Assembly (NCBI GenBank): GCA_032209605.1 | Contig: JASFXZ010000003.1 | Coordinates: 35,800,762 to 35,864,761, forward strand | From: Mactromeris polynyma | Lineage: Eukaryota > Mollusca > Bivalvia > Venerida > Mactridae | DNA: 64,000 bases | Direction: 5' to 3' | Shown here: positions 21,141 to 35,864 of the stretch, piece by piece | Numbering within the stretch: position 1 is the first letter of the stretch | Layout of the letters: every line of letters starts with the position of its first letter | Notes under the pieces: model-generated | Databases searched by the model: none | Seen by the model: only the letters and a program-made list of their open reading frames with translations | What the model was told of the DNA's origin: nothing | Program-made: the position numbers and the translations under genes

Positions 21141-24100
21141 GTAATAATAAGTAATGCATAAGATCAGACAATTTATTGTATCAAGAGTATACATATATAT
21201 GTGAAATTGTTTATTGAATCAAAGCTGTAGATATCTGTCATGGTCGTACTTGATTGAATTTAGATAGATAGGTAAAATGTACAAAGATGCTGTATCTGCG
21301 AACTTTTTAATGAAGGCATTCGATTAATTGAAACTGCACCATACAAGTCAACTATTGTAAATTTTGATGAGATTTAGATAACCAGCCAACAAAAATACGT
21401 CTCGATATTTTCATGTCCTATCCGACACCTTGAACGCATCGCAGATTTTAAAATAATTTATGTTTTCAGTGACACAATTTAATATATTATCATCTATATA
21501 TTGTATCCATTCTTGCTGAAATTTAGTTTTGATACCATTAAAGTCTTTACAGTTGACGAAACAATAGCTGTTTCAACGTTAGAAAATTATGATTTTTTTG
21601 TTTGATTTAATTTAAGATGTTTCTGGTTGAACTGAAAGTAAATTATTTTAATTGGCTTCATAAAGTATTGTCGTAACATTGACACAAATATTTTAACAAG
21701 AACCACTGCAATACATAATCGTTTAAAACAATTTTCTATCATAAAACTTTAAAAGAAAACGCTTGTTAAAAATGAAGTTTTTGTTGTTGATTCGTGCAAC
21801 TTCTTTTTCGACCTATACAGATAAGTATATGATGTGTTTGTTCTTCGTTAAGGTATATTTATTATTTATATATATGAATTTATCAATATGAAATAAAAAA
21901 TATGAGCATAGTATAACTTTAAATACTAACTAAGATATTACGATCTCCAAAATGATGCGTTGTGAGGATGGGATAGTATATTATTATGTTCTCTTCATGT
22001 TTATTTGCATGGTTCGGATTGTTGTGTTGTTCCCATTTCACTCCTTGCTTCGTGGACTTATTTACGTTTTAAATTATCACCAAGTGATGTATGAAATTAG
22101 AACCTGTGTTGTGATAGTGATGGCTCTTCTGGTGTTACTTTTTCACTCTCATAACGACGCCAACATGTAAGTTGCTTTAGCTTATCAACACATTCTATGG
22201 TATGTAGGGACAGTGCAATGTGACGTATAACGATATTGGCTTTTACGAGCATGGAGAATATAATATTAAAAGCAAATGAATCGTAGCTGTTTTTGACTTA
22301 AATACGTCAGTAAAATAATGTCGAACGACCATTTATTATTTATATCTAATAATTTGTTTTTATGATATACATGTATAAGAAAAAATGAGAAGAATCAATT
22401 ACTGAATTGAAGTATCGGATATTACCGCCTCACATAGTGCGGTCTGACTTAGTTACTGACTTGAAAAAACAGTTCATTAATAGAAACAGTGTTTTCTGAC
22501 AGAAATAATTAAACAAATGTCCATTTTGACTTTGTCCTTGCTGTTTTGACAGTATTCCCTGTTAAGCACATTTAGACTACAGCATTTCTTGTCAGGGACA
22601 TTCCACACAAATTGGAAATGTTTTACACCGGCTTTGTTGAGTTACATATGGGTTTATTTCCTGACACGAACATGTAGTCTAATTAATATCTGGAAACTAA
22701 ACTTTATATTCCATTCGAGACATTTGATACTAGAATCTTCCATTTACATTCCTTTATGGAATCTGTCGTAAATAACTCGGAATGTACGAAATAAATTGTT
22801 TACCCGAGCTCGAATTGAAAAAAAACGATCATTGATTTCGGGAAATTCCATGACAGTTGTTCGTGATTGGAAATTCCAAACATGGTTCTGATTATATAGA
22901 TATACATTGTTTATTGCACGAAAATGAACGACGAAGTCGATCAAGAAATGTAAATGCAAAGCCTACGATCGATTAGGCAACAACTGTTACTATTGTGTCA
23001 ATAAATATTTACAGTGTGCCAAAACTCAGATAGAGATACAATTAAAAGAAATGAATGTTAATGTTCGTTTAGATTAGGAGAAAAGAAAACAAATGCAACT
23101 ATTTTAGCGAACACTTTATCTTGCTATTAGTGTACGTGTCATCGTTTTTTTTATTATTTATGTAACTTAACTATATGATTGCCTCGTTTTGTTTTACAAT
23201 TTATCATAACTGGATTAATATGTATATATAATCATATTCGAAAGAAATACGTTTTAAGTGTTTTAAATATTGACGATAATAAAAGTAATGAATTATACGT
23301 CTTTTCCAAGTAGCATTTGTTTTGAACTGTTTCATTGATGTCTGACTTCACAATAATTACACTGCGTTTGCCTGCGACTAATGACACTCAGTAAATAAAA
23401 TACACTTTCGTTTAAAGCATTTGATGATAGTTAGAAAATCGTCGCTTAATAAAGGCCAGATTCACAAAAACAGGGTCAATGCATTTATATTCGTTGGATA
23501 TATAATACTGTTTGCCTTGGTATAACTTGCATATCACAATCAAATACGCATGTAAGTCAGCCTTTTATTCTGCTAAAATGCATTAAAGCCGTAAATGAAG
23601 TAGAGGAAACGAGGATGTACAATTTCGATGAAAGTTCTGAAACAATATTCAGGCTAAGCAAATGGCAAAACAAATGATGAATTAAACTGTCGTGGATTCT
23701 CAGAGAATGTAACAGACTGGGAATATTGCGATGATACAAGTTAGACATTCAAACCTTAATATTGAGATTAACTTCTCATATTTGCTGAACTTATAATTTA
23801 GTTGCATTTATACATCATATAATATTAACATATACTTATTATGTGAGTAATATTACAGTGGAACATAAATAGTGTACGGTGTAATGGACAACCAACTTAA
23901 ATTCAAAGTATTAACTTTTGTGAATGAATAAAAACATAAATTGAATATACTGGGTTATGTAATGTTAGATACGTGAAATACAAAATCCAAGTAGATGCAT
24001 ACATTTTATCGAGTGTAAAACAATTATTGTTCGCTAAAGGCAACTCTGACAACATCGATAGAGTTGGCAAAAATCATGTAGTAACTCAAAGAAATCCCCA

Positions 24101-24499
24101 ATTAACGAAAATCATTTTACTTCAGGGTAACTTGAATATACGGTGGTTTTTTGGTTAGATTATTCCTGGAACATATTATCGGGGGAAAATGAAGACCCGA
24201 AAAAGTCGAATTGATTGAATAATGATTTCCCACAAGCAAACAAGGAGAATTCGAAGAATTACAGAAAGGTTGTGTATGTCAAATACCAAGGTTCCTTTCT
24301 GTATTGACTTAGATTGATTAACGACACGATTAAGTGGCCTGTACATGGTTTATTATGGCCGAAACATTAGACAAGCTATTGCGTCAAAAGGTCGAGTAAA
24401 GCGATCATGTCTTAACCTGAATTAAGTAATATCCTCTGGATGTATATTGCTCCCGAAACGTGTTATATACCAAAGCATTTGTTTGGAAATCAAACTCAC

Positions 24500-24614
24500 C
24501 CTGCTGCAAAAACTGTCGCGTCTGTCACTACCAGCCATTGATTCCGAAGTCCTCAAATCTTCTCTGCTTATTTTCCATAGCAATCCAGCTATTTCTTGTT
24601 CATATCGCCAGTTT
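24500..24614 (-). CDS. Exon 3 seen: cytoplasmic juxtamembrane segment and start of kinase-homology domain
   Basis: 115 bp (1 + 38 codons), between a TTTCAG acceptor and a GGTGAGT donor. It reads NWRYEQEIAGLLWKISREDL.. and ends ..SDRRDSFCSR. This is the membrane-proximal [RK]-x-x-x-E-x-E-[IL]-A-x-x-L-W-[RK]-[IV] motif that opens the cytoplasmic part of NPR-A/B-type cyclases. The tail S-D-R-R-D-S-F begins the Ser-rich stretch that in vertebrate NPRs is phosphorylated and needed for hormone activation; phosphorylation here is inferred. A 16.5-kb intron separates it from the transmembrane exon, and the split Arg codon is restored exactly across it. Confidence 0.93.
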
Positions 24615-27600
24615 CTGAAAACATACGAATAATGAGAGCTTTTAAATTCGCAGATCATTTAAGTACCGTTTCCAATAGTCCTTTACATTAGACCCTACAT
24701 AACTTATATCACATTTTGACATTTTCCGGTTATGTAGGTTCTTATCGGCTGCTTGTCAATATCATGTAGCACTTTCTGATACGATTCTGTGTCACTCTGT
24801 TTTCACTAATTTTGAACTATCAAACGCGATCAGCAGGTAAAATACATTTCATATAGCTCAATTGATGCTTGCTACGGTGGATAAGGTCAATAATTCCCAT
24901 TGACATGCGCTAATTGTATAAAGATGCGCACTTGTTTCAATCCAGTGCAGATTTTACACTGCTTCGATGTAATGGCTGTGCAACATAACGGTCAATATAC
25001 GAATCGAAAATTAGACGAATTTTTTGGTGAGTGAACTTCCGGAATCCGGCATCGTTTAAGCGGGATAAATGACATGTGCGTAAAATTGTCTTATGGTTAA
25101 ATGGGCATGTACACGTCTAATAGTTTAGACAACCTTTCCAAAACAGTGCAGGCAATTTACAGTCTGCACTGTTATAATAACATGTTGAGTGCGAGAAAGT
25201 TCATCTTATAGAATGAATTACGATCAACCAATCTCACAAATGCACCAGACATAACATGGTATCTGTTCCCTTGATTTTTATTTGAAAACAATAATTAGGT
25301 TACTTGTTTTGCAAGTCTAAGTTTCTGTTTAAGTCAATCAATTTGTGTCGATACATATTACATTCATAACTAAAGTATTCATATCGTATTAAAAATACAC
25401 AAAAAGCTTTCTCTGTGGGTTGACATGTTATGTATAACTTAATCATATGATAAATCATCTACGCTACTTTTTAGCAAATGCTTCATTTCCAACGTTCAAG
25501 AACTCTTTAAACATTGCAGATTAAACTAGATATAAATGACACACTATCACATACTAGTAAGGTGTAACTGTATCCTTGGAAGAAACAGATGCTACTTAAA
25601 TATTATAGTTGCCTTTTTCTGCTTTAAGGGATAATACGTAGACACTCATTCTTTGCAGTCGTATCGTTTGTAATAAGGTACACAAATATAGTACAGATAA
25701 TCTTTACATATTTGTTACTTGTCTGTAAGACATTTCTCCAGACAACATATGCAACCAATTTTTGACAACCACTGAATCTAGTACAAATGCCGACAGCCAT
25801 GGAAGTCATTTAAGCAATAGTTTAGAAGCCATTATATAGTTTAGAGACGCAATCGCTTTCAGTCTGTTCTAGAATGACAATACGAAATTAGAGGACACCA
25901 TTATTACAATCCTATTATTTACTGAATTCTAGCGAATCGTCGAGATGAACACACCGAAACGTCTGGAGGACGATAATATGATTTTGGATTTGAAATATTG
26001 GTAGTGGTATGGCTAAACTGTATAATCCGTGAAACTAACACATCAATATCATTTTCAAACAGAAACTTTGTTCACATGTAGGAGTTTAGCCCCGAGTCAA
26101 TAACTGAAGTGCGGTTGAAAAACATAACGTCTTAACTAATAAGAAAAACTACTTTTATCGATATTTTTTACAAGACATTTCAAGAACCTTACATAATTAA
26201 TATACTTAAAAAACACCAGTGATCATGTTGCATTGGATGTCAAACAAGTGTTTACTAATATTCTTAGAATAACGATTAATAGCCGATTCGGTACAAATAT
26301 TGGCAGAAACTGTACGTTAGATCCCACTCAAAACTCCATGAAAACCTTGTGTTCTGTTTCGTTTTCATATAATGCGATGGTGCATGTGCTTACATTATGG
26401 TGGTATAATCAAACCAGTCATATAGTACTTAAACGTCGCATCAAAATATAATCATTTGCAAAGCATGGCGAACACTCCTTGAAGCGTAATGATCTGTACC
26501 CGCAACTGCAAAACTACATGGCAATTAATTATTTTTGCCAATTGAAACAAAAACATACAATTCAATTCCCTATTTGAATTAAATAGGTTGCACTATGAAT
26601 TATCTACGTTGTTGACAAAATAAGTTGTTGGTACGCTGTATGTGAACAATATTTTAATTCAGTATGGAATGTTACTATTAAAGAAACTCAATAAGAAGAT
26701 AATGCAACATGTTCCTTTGGAAAATGTGGAAAATATGGAAAGTAGCCGTGTTAATGTTATAGACTATTCAGCAATGGAATTATCAAAGATATAGTTAAAG
26801 CTACCACCGAAATTGATTATACAGTATCAATACTCATTTGTCAAAGGAAACAAACTCTGCAAGAAATGCGTGCAACATTTTGCGACGGACCAACCGACGT
26901 CAAAACCGATTGTACGATGACTCCTATCAATATATTCAAAATTAGTATTCGGGATTTCAATTACGTGAAGAATAACTCACAAAGAAAGAAACAGAACCTT
27001 CCACTTAATTCCAAACAACACTTCTCTGGCAAAAGTATTGCGTTCGATAATGTTGAAGCGATGTTTTCTTGTGATGTCTTGTGATTAGAGTTCTGTCATT
27101 AAAACTTGATTGACCTAAATGTAAGCTAAATTACGCGCTATTAGTTTTTTTAGAAAGATATTAGCGCATTTTATGGGTAATCAGTTATATTGTAGGTTAA
27201 ACAAAACGCAATGGATAAACTCGTATATGTCAAAATGTTTAGTTCATTAAGTACCTTTTCCGTTAGACGATATGTTACTTTCTCAGACAGTTTCCTAGAT
27301 ATGCCGCGCAGTTTTACATAATTATTAAATGCTTCATTTCTCTTGATAACATATCATTAAACCAATAATTCAGAGAATATGTTATCTGTCAACCAAACTC
27401 CTAATGAAGATTTATTCCAAGTGAGCGTTGATACGATATATAACTTGTCAATTACATTCTATCAAAGAACCAAAGATATCATTCCTAAATGAACGTCTCC
27501 AACGAGAGAGATCACATTTTACGCAGTTTATTATCGGATTGATTTCCAACACAGACATGTAATATGATGTCTCTGTCACAATAAACAGAATACTTAGTAT

Positions 27601-27633
27601 TTATAATCACATCGTTAAAAAGGTATTAATATT

Positions 27634-27714
27634 CTGCTACATAATTTACTTTGAGAACACCAGCACAATTACTCGCTGTTAATGTAATAAGCAACAAATT
27701 CATTAAAGAACTGT
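27634..27714 (+). repeat. Inverted repeat pair 1, left arm
   Basis: About 80 bp that is almost identical, in reverse complement, to 30842-30921 (shared core AGCGAGTAATTGTGCTGGTG on one strand). Arms are 3.1 kb apart and enclose inverted repeat pair 2. Confidence 0.9.
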
Positions 27715-28572
27715 GTATCAACTACTTGTCAGATTTTCCTATCTACTAGCTATCTCCTATTCATGTTTGTGCCTTTTCACTTTTGCCTCCGCATTTGTAG
27801 CGATCAAGTCGCAATGGCTTTTAGGGTGGTTGCATTACTAAAGCATTTGGCATTTTCTGGTGGAGTCTAATTCATAGTAAATTATCCAAAATCCAGAGAA
27901 ATAAAAGCTATGTTCGTCTGCAAGAACTTTTTCACATATTTGACATGTGTGATAACATTATAAGTTATCAACAATAGAACAAGAAAAAATAACACACCGT
28001 ACTAAACATATAGCAGATAAATATGTTATCTAATCGAAGAAATCTAGATCAGTGACCCGACTCAGACGAAATAGAATGATGGCGATGAATGCAAACTAAG
28101 AACAAGTGAACAAGTCCTCGTAGATTGTTATCACGAAATTTCTATTCCTGTTACAGAAGATTCAATATTCTTGTGTATGTATTTTTCCCAGTCGACTGAC
28201 TGATGTCTGGGTTGATGTATTACTTAAACTAAAAGGACTACTGATATAGTAATTAATGTATGGCGTGAGCTGAGTTCAGACAAGTTGTATTCGCGTGATG
28301 TACGATGGGCAATTCGGGTAAAATCATATGCAATAGAGTTATCTAGATTCTGATCCATTTCTAACCAATCCACAACCAATTAACAATCAGTTTAATCTAA
28401 CATAAATGTATCGGATACAGGGTAAATATGACAATATGCATTTGCAAGAGTTCATGTTATAAGCTTAAATATTTCTAATAAGCGTGACAATTAATTGCTT
28501 CAACACATAATTCACAATTTTGATGCGGATATGGTTCTCCTTTCAAACAAATAAGTGGATAAACAAGACATA

Positions 28573-29205
28573 TCTTGAAAACAGATGGTCGGCGCGAGCT
28601 GAAGCAAACAAATGAGTGGCAATCTAGGTTAATAAGAGTTGTTGTGCAACATAAATTCTGACGATTGCTGGTCACTGGATATGCTCCGCTATAGTAACTC
28701 CGATACCTGTAAGGGAAGTTAACTTCGTAAGAAATTGGACAAGAAGAAATCCGTAATTTGATTAGTCATTAACAGAACAGAAAAGTAAAGTATGTTTCCA
28801 TGTAGTTCATTTGTATTTATTGTAACAGTCGTACAATCACACAATCATGTTAATAAACTTGTTACATATCGATCTAATCTGATTAAAACAATACACATGT
28901 TCGTGACTGGTACATAAAACCTAGAATCTGCTTAATTCAAACGCCGGACATTTTCACATGCATAAGCAAGAAATTATCAATATATAGTGCTTATGTTGTA
29001 TTAGAAGTGGATTTCGGAAATGGAAAATGGATTTCGGCAAGTTACCGACATTCAATGAAATTCGGTATGGTAACGTACCCCTAATCGAAATATTAACCGG
29101 TCCGCGTCAAGGTTACAACCGTTGTTTGATTGAAGAGAAGTTGGTTAAGTTGGTTAACGTAATATTTGATTGATTTACGCAACACTAGTATGCAAATAGC
29201 AAAGC
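28573..29205 (-). repeat. Long-range inverted repeat, copy at 28.6-29.2 kb
   Basis: Reverse complement of two blocks at 39373-39530 and 40345-40709. Shared landmarks include CAATCGTCAGAATTTATGTT-type and GCGCGAGCTGAAGCAAACAA words at one end and TATGCAAATAGCAAAGC at the other. Its first 160 bp also match 30222-30375 in inverse. No open frame kept. Probably a copied repeat element of unknown class. Confidence 0.8.
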
Positions 29206-30221
29206 TATGTTCGTACGGCCGCGCCGAAACAGAAAAGCTGCAGAAAATACAACGAACGAAGAGCTCAGCTATCACAAAAGCACAAGAAAAAGCAAACATA
29301 TAAACATACATGTAGACAACTAGTAAGACAAAAGGGACATCAGACACAAAGATAAAGGATATGTAAACATAGCAGGACCGCCTTGGAACGACCGCTCGGC
29401 GATTAGACATGAAATAGGTGTTTACCAAACATCGCCCTTATCTTACCGTCATGTTTTAATTCATTATTTTATCATTGAAAGCAACAATACTCTACTTCCG
29501 TGTATTTACATATTTCACCAACATATTAGACATTATTTGTGTTTAACTTCTTAAGTTTCTTAAACACTACATATGACACTAAATATAAACCGCAAAAGAC
29601 GCAAAATGACTAGACACACAACACTGTCAGTACAAATATATATATTTAATTTAGAAAAATCAGGTACACCATCAGGAAAACAACGCAGTAAATATCGTAA
29701 TTTTCCTGAAACACTTCTTTTCCTGAAGGCCACACACAGATCAGAACTTCCCCAGACAGATCTTGACAGAAGAAAGGGAGGATGCACATATGGAGGGACT
29801 TATGTCTTTGACTTGGCATACATTGATTTAGTGTTTGGCATGTTGGTAACTACCAATCGGCAATCATAATTTCAGCACACGCTGTATCTGTTCTAATCAA
29901 TACTATTTGATGTTGTAAATGTTTTGAAATGTCTAAAGGGATGACACGTAGACTTTTATGCAAACATTTCTCACAGACGCATCGCTTGTGCATGAATACA
30001 CAAAAGTTATTAAAAGACACTAAACCCTAATTGAAAATTTTCGCAAAGCCTAGAAAAGCCATTAAAAGACATTGCAGAACATTTATGCAAACATACTCTG
30101 CAGTGCCTTGATAAGCATTAAGCGAACAGTAAATTGGAATAAGCAAAAAGCTTTTCATAGCAATAGGGGTTGACGCATAATCTCTGTTTATGCAATGCTA
30201 TTCAAGTAATGTAAGCTACGA

Positions 30222-30375
30222 AGTTATCTCCCCTTGTAGGTATCGGAGTTACTATAGCGGAGCATACATATCCAGTGACCAGCAATCGTCAGATTTTATG
30301 TTGCACAACAAATCTTATTAACCTAGATTGCCACTCATTCGTTTGCTTCAGCTCGCGCCGACCATCTGTTTTCAA
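30222..30375 (+). repeat. Partial copy of the same element, inverted relative to 28.6 kb
   Basis: GAAGTTATCTCCCCTTGTAG then GTATCGGAGTTACTATAGCG, ending in CGCCGACCATCTGTTTTCAA. It is the inverse of 28573-28735 and clearly closer to it than to the copy near 40.6 kb, suggesting that these two arms share a more recent origin or gene conversion. Confidence 0.85.
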
Positions 30376-30841
30376 TTAGGTGCCTTTAAAATTTATGTTA
30401 GGGTTCGCCGAAAGGAAACCCATAAATAGGTATTAACATATTAGAAGCTCCCGATTAGGCAGTTTCATTCGTTGATGTTTTAAACTAGCACTAGCACACG
30501 TTAGTCGTCTTATACATATATTGTATAAGAGGATATTGGAAGTCGCTGGTAGTAGTACACGATCGGAACAAATACTTGTTAAATAGTCGGAATACTATTG
30601 TTGACAGGCATACGTACTGCCAAAACCACGATACAATCAAATAAAGATATCAATATTGACATCTATGACCGCACATTTGTAATTTTTTATTTGCTTTATT
30701 TGTATCGTTACAATTAATATACAAACTACCCGTTATATTACGCGTACATACTTATGTAAAAAGCACACGCCACTACATCAACGTGCCTAGAATGTTCATT
30801 GTCAAATGTGTACTTGGTAATTCAAATATTGGTAGAAAATC

Positions 30842-30921
30842 CACAGTACTTTAATGAATTTGTTGCTTATTACACTAACAGCGAGTAATTGTGCTGGTGT
30901 TCTCAAAGTAAATTATGTAGC
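30842..30921 (-). repeat. Inverted repeat pair 1, right arm
   Basis: Reverse complement of 27634-27714 with only a few mismatches by eye. Outside the 80-bp block the flanks do not match. Confidence 0.9.
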
Positions 30922-32569
30922 AATTAACAATTAAGCATATTAGCGACTAAATCAGTTTTGGCAAAACCTGATAAAAATCTTGAGCATAATCTGCATTCGA
31001 AGGCACTTTACCCTACTGCGTTTCTTTTCTATTTTAGACTGTTTTCACGTATTCGCGAATTGCTCTTGACTGCAGAGTGTAGATAACGAACCAGTTTGAT
31101 TGATATGTTAATTAAATGTCCAATATTTGCCTGAACGAATTTACTAGAGGTCCAAAGTACAAACAACCATGATGTACATAAACGATTAATTTGTTACAGC
31201 TAGGGAACGCCACACACACAAGACAATATCTCCTCTCACAGATCCACGGAAATATCTACCCACGAAACATTAGGAGTTGAGGAGGTGCAATGGCAAATAT
31301 CTAAGATATGTTTGGGACTTGTCTGGGAGTCTATTAAAACATGTAGACTTTAAGGGAATAACCAAGGAGGAAGGAATGGAATAAATGGAATCATCCACAG
31401 GACAATCTAAGAAAGCAAGTGGTCAAAGGCCAAAATGGGGGGGGGGGGTTTCAGGAAGAACACTGATATTATATCAAGTCAAGAAACTACACATGGGAAA
31501 GTATCATGTTTGTTATGTCTTTAATACAATAAACGTGCTGATCGATAGTGAGGGAGTTGCACAAGAAGACCACATATACAAAACAGGGCCACACTCATCA
31601 GATCCTTAGGGTACGATCCATCGGTTCTATATAAAGCAAGTCCATACTCCCGTGTGTTATATCCAGGTTCACACTATCTGCTGACTGACCTGAACTATAC
31701 ACATGTGCCATTCGATTAATAAGAATTCATGACTAAAGTTTGTTTGATGAATTTATAGACGGTGCAGTTTTAATTGCGCAAAAGAACTGAACGTTGCTTG
31801 AATGTTACACGGATCAAAGCGTTAAATGTTGGTTCTTATAATGCATCTGAACTTTATTTCTTGTATTGAATACGAGGCCGAAAATCTCAAATCAGGATTG
31901 TATCTTGAAATGTTTCAGAATTCAGAAGTGGATGCTTTGCGCGCACGATCAACACAAGCAAACGTAAATGGTAGTTGCTCCTTGTTATTTCACGTCGGTT
32001 ACAATTTAATTATTTCACTTATTTATTCTATAGTTTAAATAGTACACAGTGTTGATGAGCAACAAAAATATAAAATCTGTAAATTATTCAACAAAATTGA
32101 TAGCAGCATTGGTAGCAGTTGTGAAAACACAAAGCTTTTTGTTATCTTAATCCATCAATCCACACCGCTTAGTTTCATACATAGGTCAGTAATAATAATA
32201 TTTAGTGATCAACTATGCCACATTTTTATAAAAAAGTAAAGATGTAGTGCAACAAGCGACAGATGTGTTATCGGTTTATCACGTGACGTTATAGTCCAAA
32301 AAAGGAAGGTGTGTTTATAAAGTGTCTAAAGATAGATTGTCTTACGTATATTCATTTTTGTATAATCGGTCAACTTCCTGTGACAACGGGACAATTATTT
32401 ACATAAGATTGCACTATTGTACTCGGTACATTGATGTCATAGAATAATGATAAAATATAATAATACAAACAAATATTAGCTGATTAATTATTTGTATGCG
32501 AAAAAGGATGATAATAAATACGATTTGTAGATCTTTCAAATGGTTTGAATCATTACTGTTCCCGCAACT

Positions 32570-32762
32570 GGTAGCATGCCCCTTGTTATCCCCAATAATT
32601 TTCAACGCTTGTTTTTGCTACTCGGTCACACCATTCAATGTTCCCCCATGCCTATTCATGTTAACACTTGTACCTCCACAATGCCTGATGTTTTGTGGAT
32701 TGTTATTTTCCCAGGGGTCTGTTTGGGGAGGCATTGTCTAGCGTATGTGGCGTTCCCTATCT
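32570..32762 (+). repeat. Dispersed repeat family B, copy 4
   Basis: Has the family 3' end CCAGGGGTCTGTTTGGGGAG.. and GTATGTGGCGTTCCCTATC, preceded by TCCCCCATGCC and TTTTGTGGATTGTTATTTTC. Open frames across it are repeat shadows. Confidence 0.7.
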
Positions 32763-33779
32763 CTTTTAGCAAATACTATATTTAAGGTTGTTCATATATT
32801 ATGAATAATTAACGCGGAACACGGTATAATGCCATTCACTTAGTTCACCCGGGTAAATTTACTTCTTCATGAAGTTCATGATTCCATTGATTCCATTGTT
32901 TATTATATCACCATCTTGTTTTGAATCATAAAACTCATGCACTGTGTCAATGTGTGAAGTTCACGATTGTATGAACGGATGAATTAAGAAGTTACCTCCG
33001 GCATTTCGTTCTTAACGTCAGTCATATTGTTTAATCTTTAAATCAAAAAACATAAACACTTATACTAATATACATGTACTTGGAAATGGGTCATTGTCGG
33101 AAAGTGGACGAATATCTTACACCCATCAATGCATGTCTTTAAATGTCCTCTTGTTTAAAGCAATTATCTTGCACGTTGTTCGGCTTAAGCAATGAAATTC
33201 CGATACTGATATTCTTACAGTGCGTTTGGGGAAGATTTAGGACAAAATGTCACTTTTTCAATTAATCAAACCTTAAGATTACGAGATATATCGAATATCG
33301 TCCATAAAAACTTAATTCTCGCACAAATCCTCATTTCACTCAGATAATTGTTTTCTGTAACAGACATATTTCACCTTATCAGTCAGATGTGTACGACACA
33401 CAGCACATATTGTTTACATACCTAATTTTAAGTTTCTCTTGATAGCAGATAACTAACCCGTCGACAGAACCGAATTTGTATTTTGTCCAAATGAGCGTAT
33501 AAATTTAGGTCAAAATCAATATTATACAGCTACGCCGAAAAGTTCCTTCACGTGTCTACATAATTATGATCATCGTTGTTCATAGCTAATATAATACATT
33601 TACCCAAGGCGTGTCTCAAATATCAACAAACAGAAACACAGTCACATACTTATGTGATGCAATTAAATATATATTTGTGCTCCGGGTCGATCAAATTGCA
33701 ATTTTATATCTTAGTTCAAAATAAGGATAAAACGCTCTTAGATAGCAATTGGTAATGCATAGTACGAGTATAATGATGT

Positions 33780-33850
33780 ATGTTCGGAAATGATTGTAAG
33801 GATAGCGACAGGGAAGGTCACATACACAATACACGCACATACCACTACAC
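33780..33850 (-). repeat. Dispersed repeat fragment, inverse of the 9.05-kb type
   Basis: On the minus strand: GTGTATGTGACCTTCCCTGT followed by CGCTATCC, resembling 9060-9125. Ends undefined. Confidence 0.35.
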
Positions 33851-35798
33851 ATATCCTTATGGTACGAGATAAACAATGAATCATAGGTATGCAACACACC
33901 AAGAAGGAGGAGTTAGTGGAACAGTGCACAACAAGGCACTTGAATGGAAACTAGGCAACACAGACCAGTATTGAGTGTTGTATATATACCGTGTTATAAC
34001 GGAACATGAACATATGGAAACATAAAATCCTGTCGATATGCCAAAACAGCATATTCGGAGATATTTAAATCTAGAAATGATGAATGTATCCCTCGAGATG
34101 TGTGCCGTCCCTATAAATTATTTATCATGTTAGTACTTCAGCAATTCATATTCGTTACTATCCACAAACTATTGTAATCAGACAAAACATCAGGCTATCG
34201 GGATGCTGCGATGTCCTCTTCCACTTTGCAAGAGTTCTATCATTAAATATATCACGGATCGTATAATGTGTATTCCTTCAATATATATGCAAACTACATC
34301 AAAGACCCGATTCAGACAATGGTTATCAAATAATTCAATCAAACGGCAAATAATGCATAGTGAGTGTAAGTCAACGGCGTTACTGAATAAACTTGACACA
34401 AAGTTTTAGTTGGTTACAACTTTCAATTTACTTGAATACTCTTTTTGCAATCGACGCATGAAGCCGATGAGAAGGGCTCGTTGATCAGAGATATGAAGCA
34501 TTATCTAATTTTAACGAATACTTGACTGTATATTCAGTATGGAAAAGAGCATCTAGAGCTATTTAGATCGTATTCTTTATCTCCGCTGTTGATCAACAAG
34601 AACATCTCTGCCTTTACTAGCGAGTACACTTCCCTTATTTACGGTGTCTACTCGACATTTCCAGCTCTCCTTAGAAGTACATAAGAATGGCCAAAATAAC
34701 TTTTATAGTAATGTTTATTGGCACGTTTCATTTAGACATAGTATGAAAGATGTAAAAATGATCATTTCTTGTTAATGGATATTCCAGGACACCATTCAGT
34801 CGCCGGGAATGAAGAATGGTGATAAAGTACACTTATTCAGAAAAATGTTGAGAATTGACAAGAACCGATCGATAGACCTAATGCTTGACTCCTTTTTGGA
34901 CTGATTCTTCTTAGGTAATATTTCTGTAATATTACTGTAACAACTTATTTTCTCTCTTTTTTACAAATAATGATATCGGTTTACACAGGCTAATGAAAGT
35001 TCAATTGTTTGCGTATGAAGCACAATAGCGCATTGGCCTCTGTTGATAAAATAAAAGTCCGTCATTATTTCTGTGAGGCAGAACTGGTTATAATGTTATA
35101 AGGATTTACATAATTATAGTTATTGTGATTGATTACATTTTTTCACGGACTGCTTCAAAAAAAGAAGTAAATACATTTAGATTGCGGGCATAACAATATC
35201 ACCGTATCTAACGTGTTTATATTCTTACAAGTATTGACAGAACATGTGCTTGATAATAAACGATTCATACATTATTAGATTTTGAATGAGTTTATTTTTC
35301 TTTATATCAAATAGTGTGTGTAATTATTTAAATGACCAAATGTTAATCTTATCTCAACACTGAATTTAGCAGAAAAAAAACGAAAATGGAATATACCACT
35401 GCCCAACAAGTCCATATAGTGACATCAATTGGTATCTGACATGTTCTCCACCCAAAGTAGCTTTACTGCTTTGGTATTTTGTTGCGTATCCAATACATGC
35501 TACCAAATGTTGTTGACTAGCAAAATCTGTGTTTACATTATGACTATATAAATGATTTATAAGTGTTATCGTTGACAACCTATTTGTAGACAGTCAACAA
35601 CAGAACTGACATTCGGTTAACCACCTCGCATCTTTTATTACGCCTGTCTATCAATGTTATTCAAGTGTCATCAAGTGATATTATAATTACAGACACCAGG
35701 AATATAAAATTATATTAATGTTGATGGTAATAAATCTTGAACGTGTGTGCAAATACACCAGGGCGTATGCTGCACGAATGGATATTGCCACAGAAAAG

Positions 35799-35864
35799 AG
35801 GGAGCGGGAGAGGGAGAGAGGGAGAGAGGGAGAGAGGGAGAGAGGGAGAGAGGGAGAGAGGGAG
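35799..35864. repeat. Microsatellite (GGGAGAGA)n
   Basis: About eight units of GGGAGAGA with slightly altered edges. Ser-Pro-Leu open frames on the other strand are a by-product. Confidence 0.97.

Larger units (their letters stand above)
14453..24499. other. Intron between exons 4 and 3 (minus strand)
   Basis: Ten kilobases holding MITE copies 4 and 5, two tandem copies of repeat family B, a second LINE tail and three unproven candidate exons (15.7, 17.9 and 20.2 kb). 16750-17940, 18200-18930 and 21150-24490 contain AT-rich sequence with nothing recognised. Confidence 0.7.
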
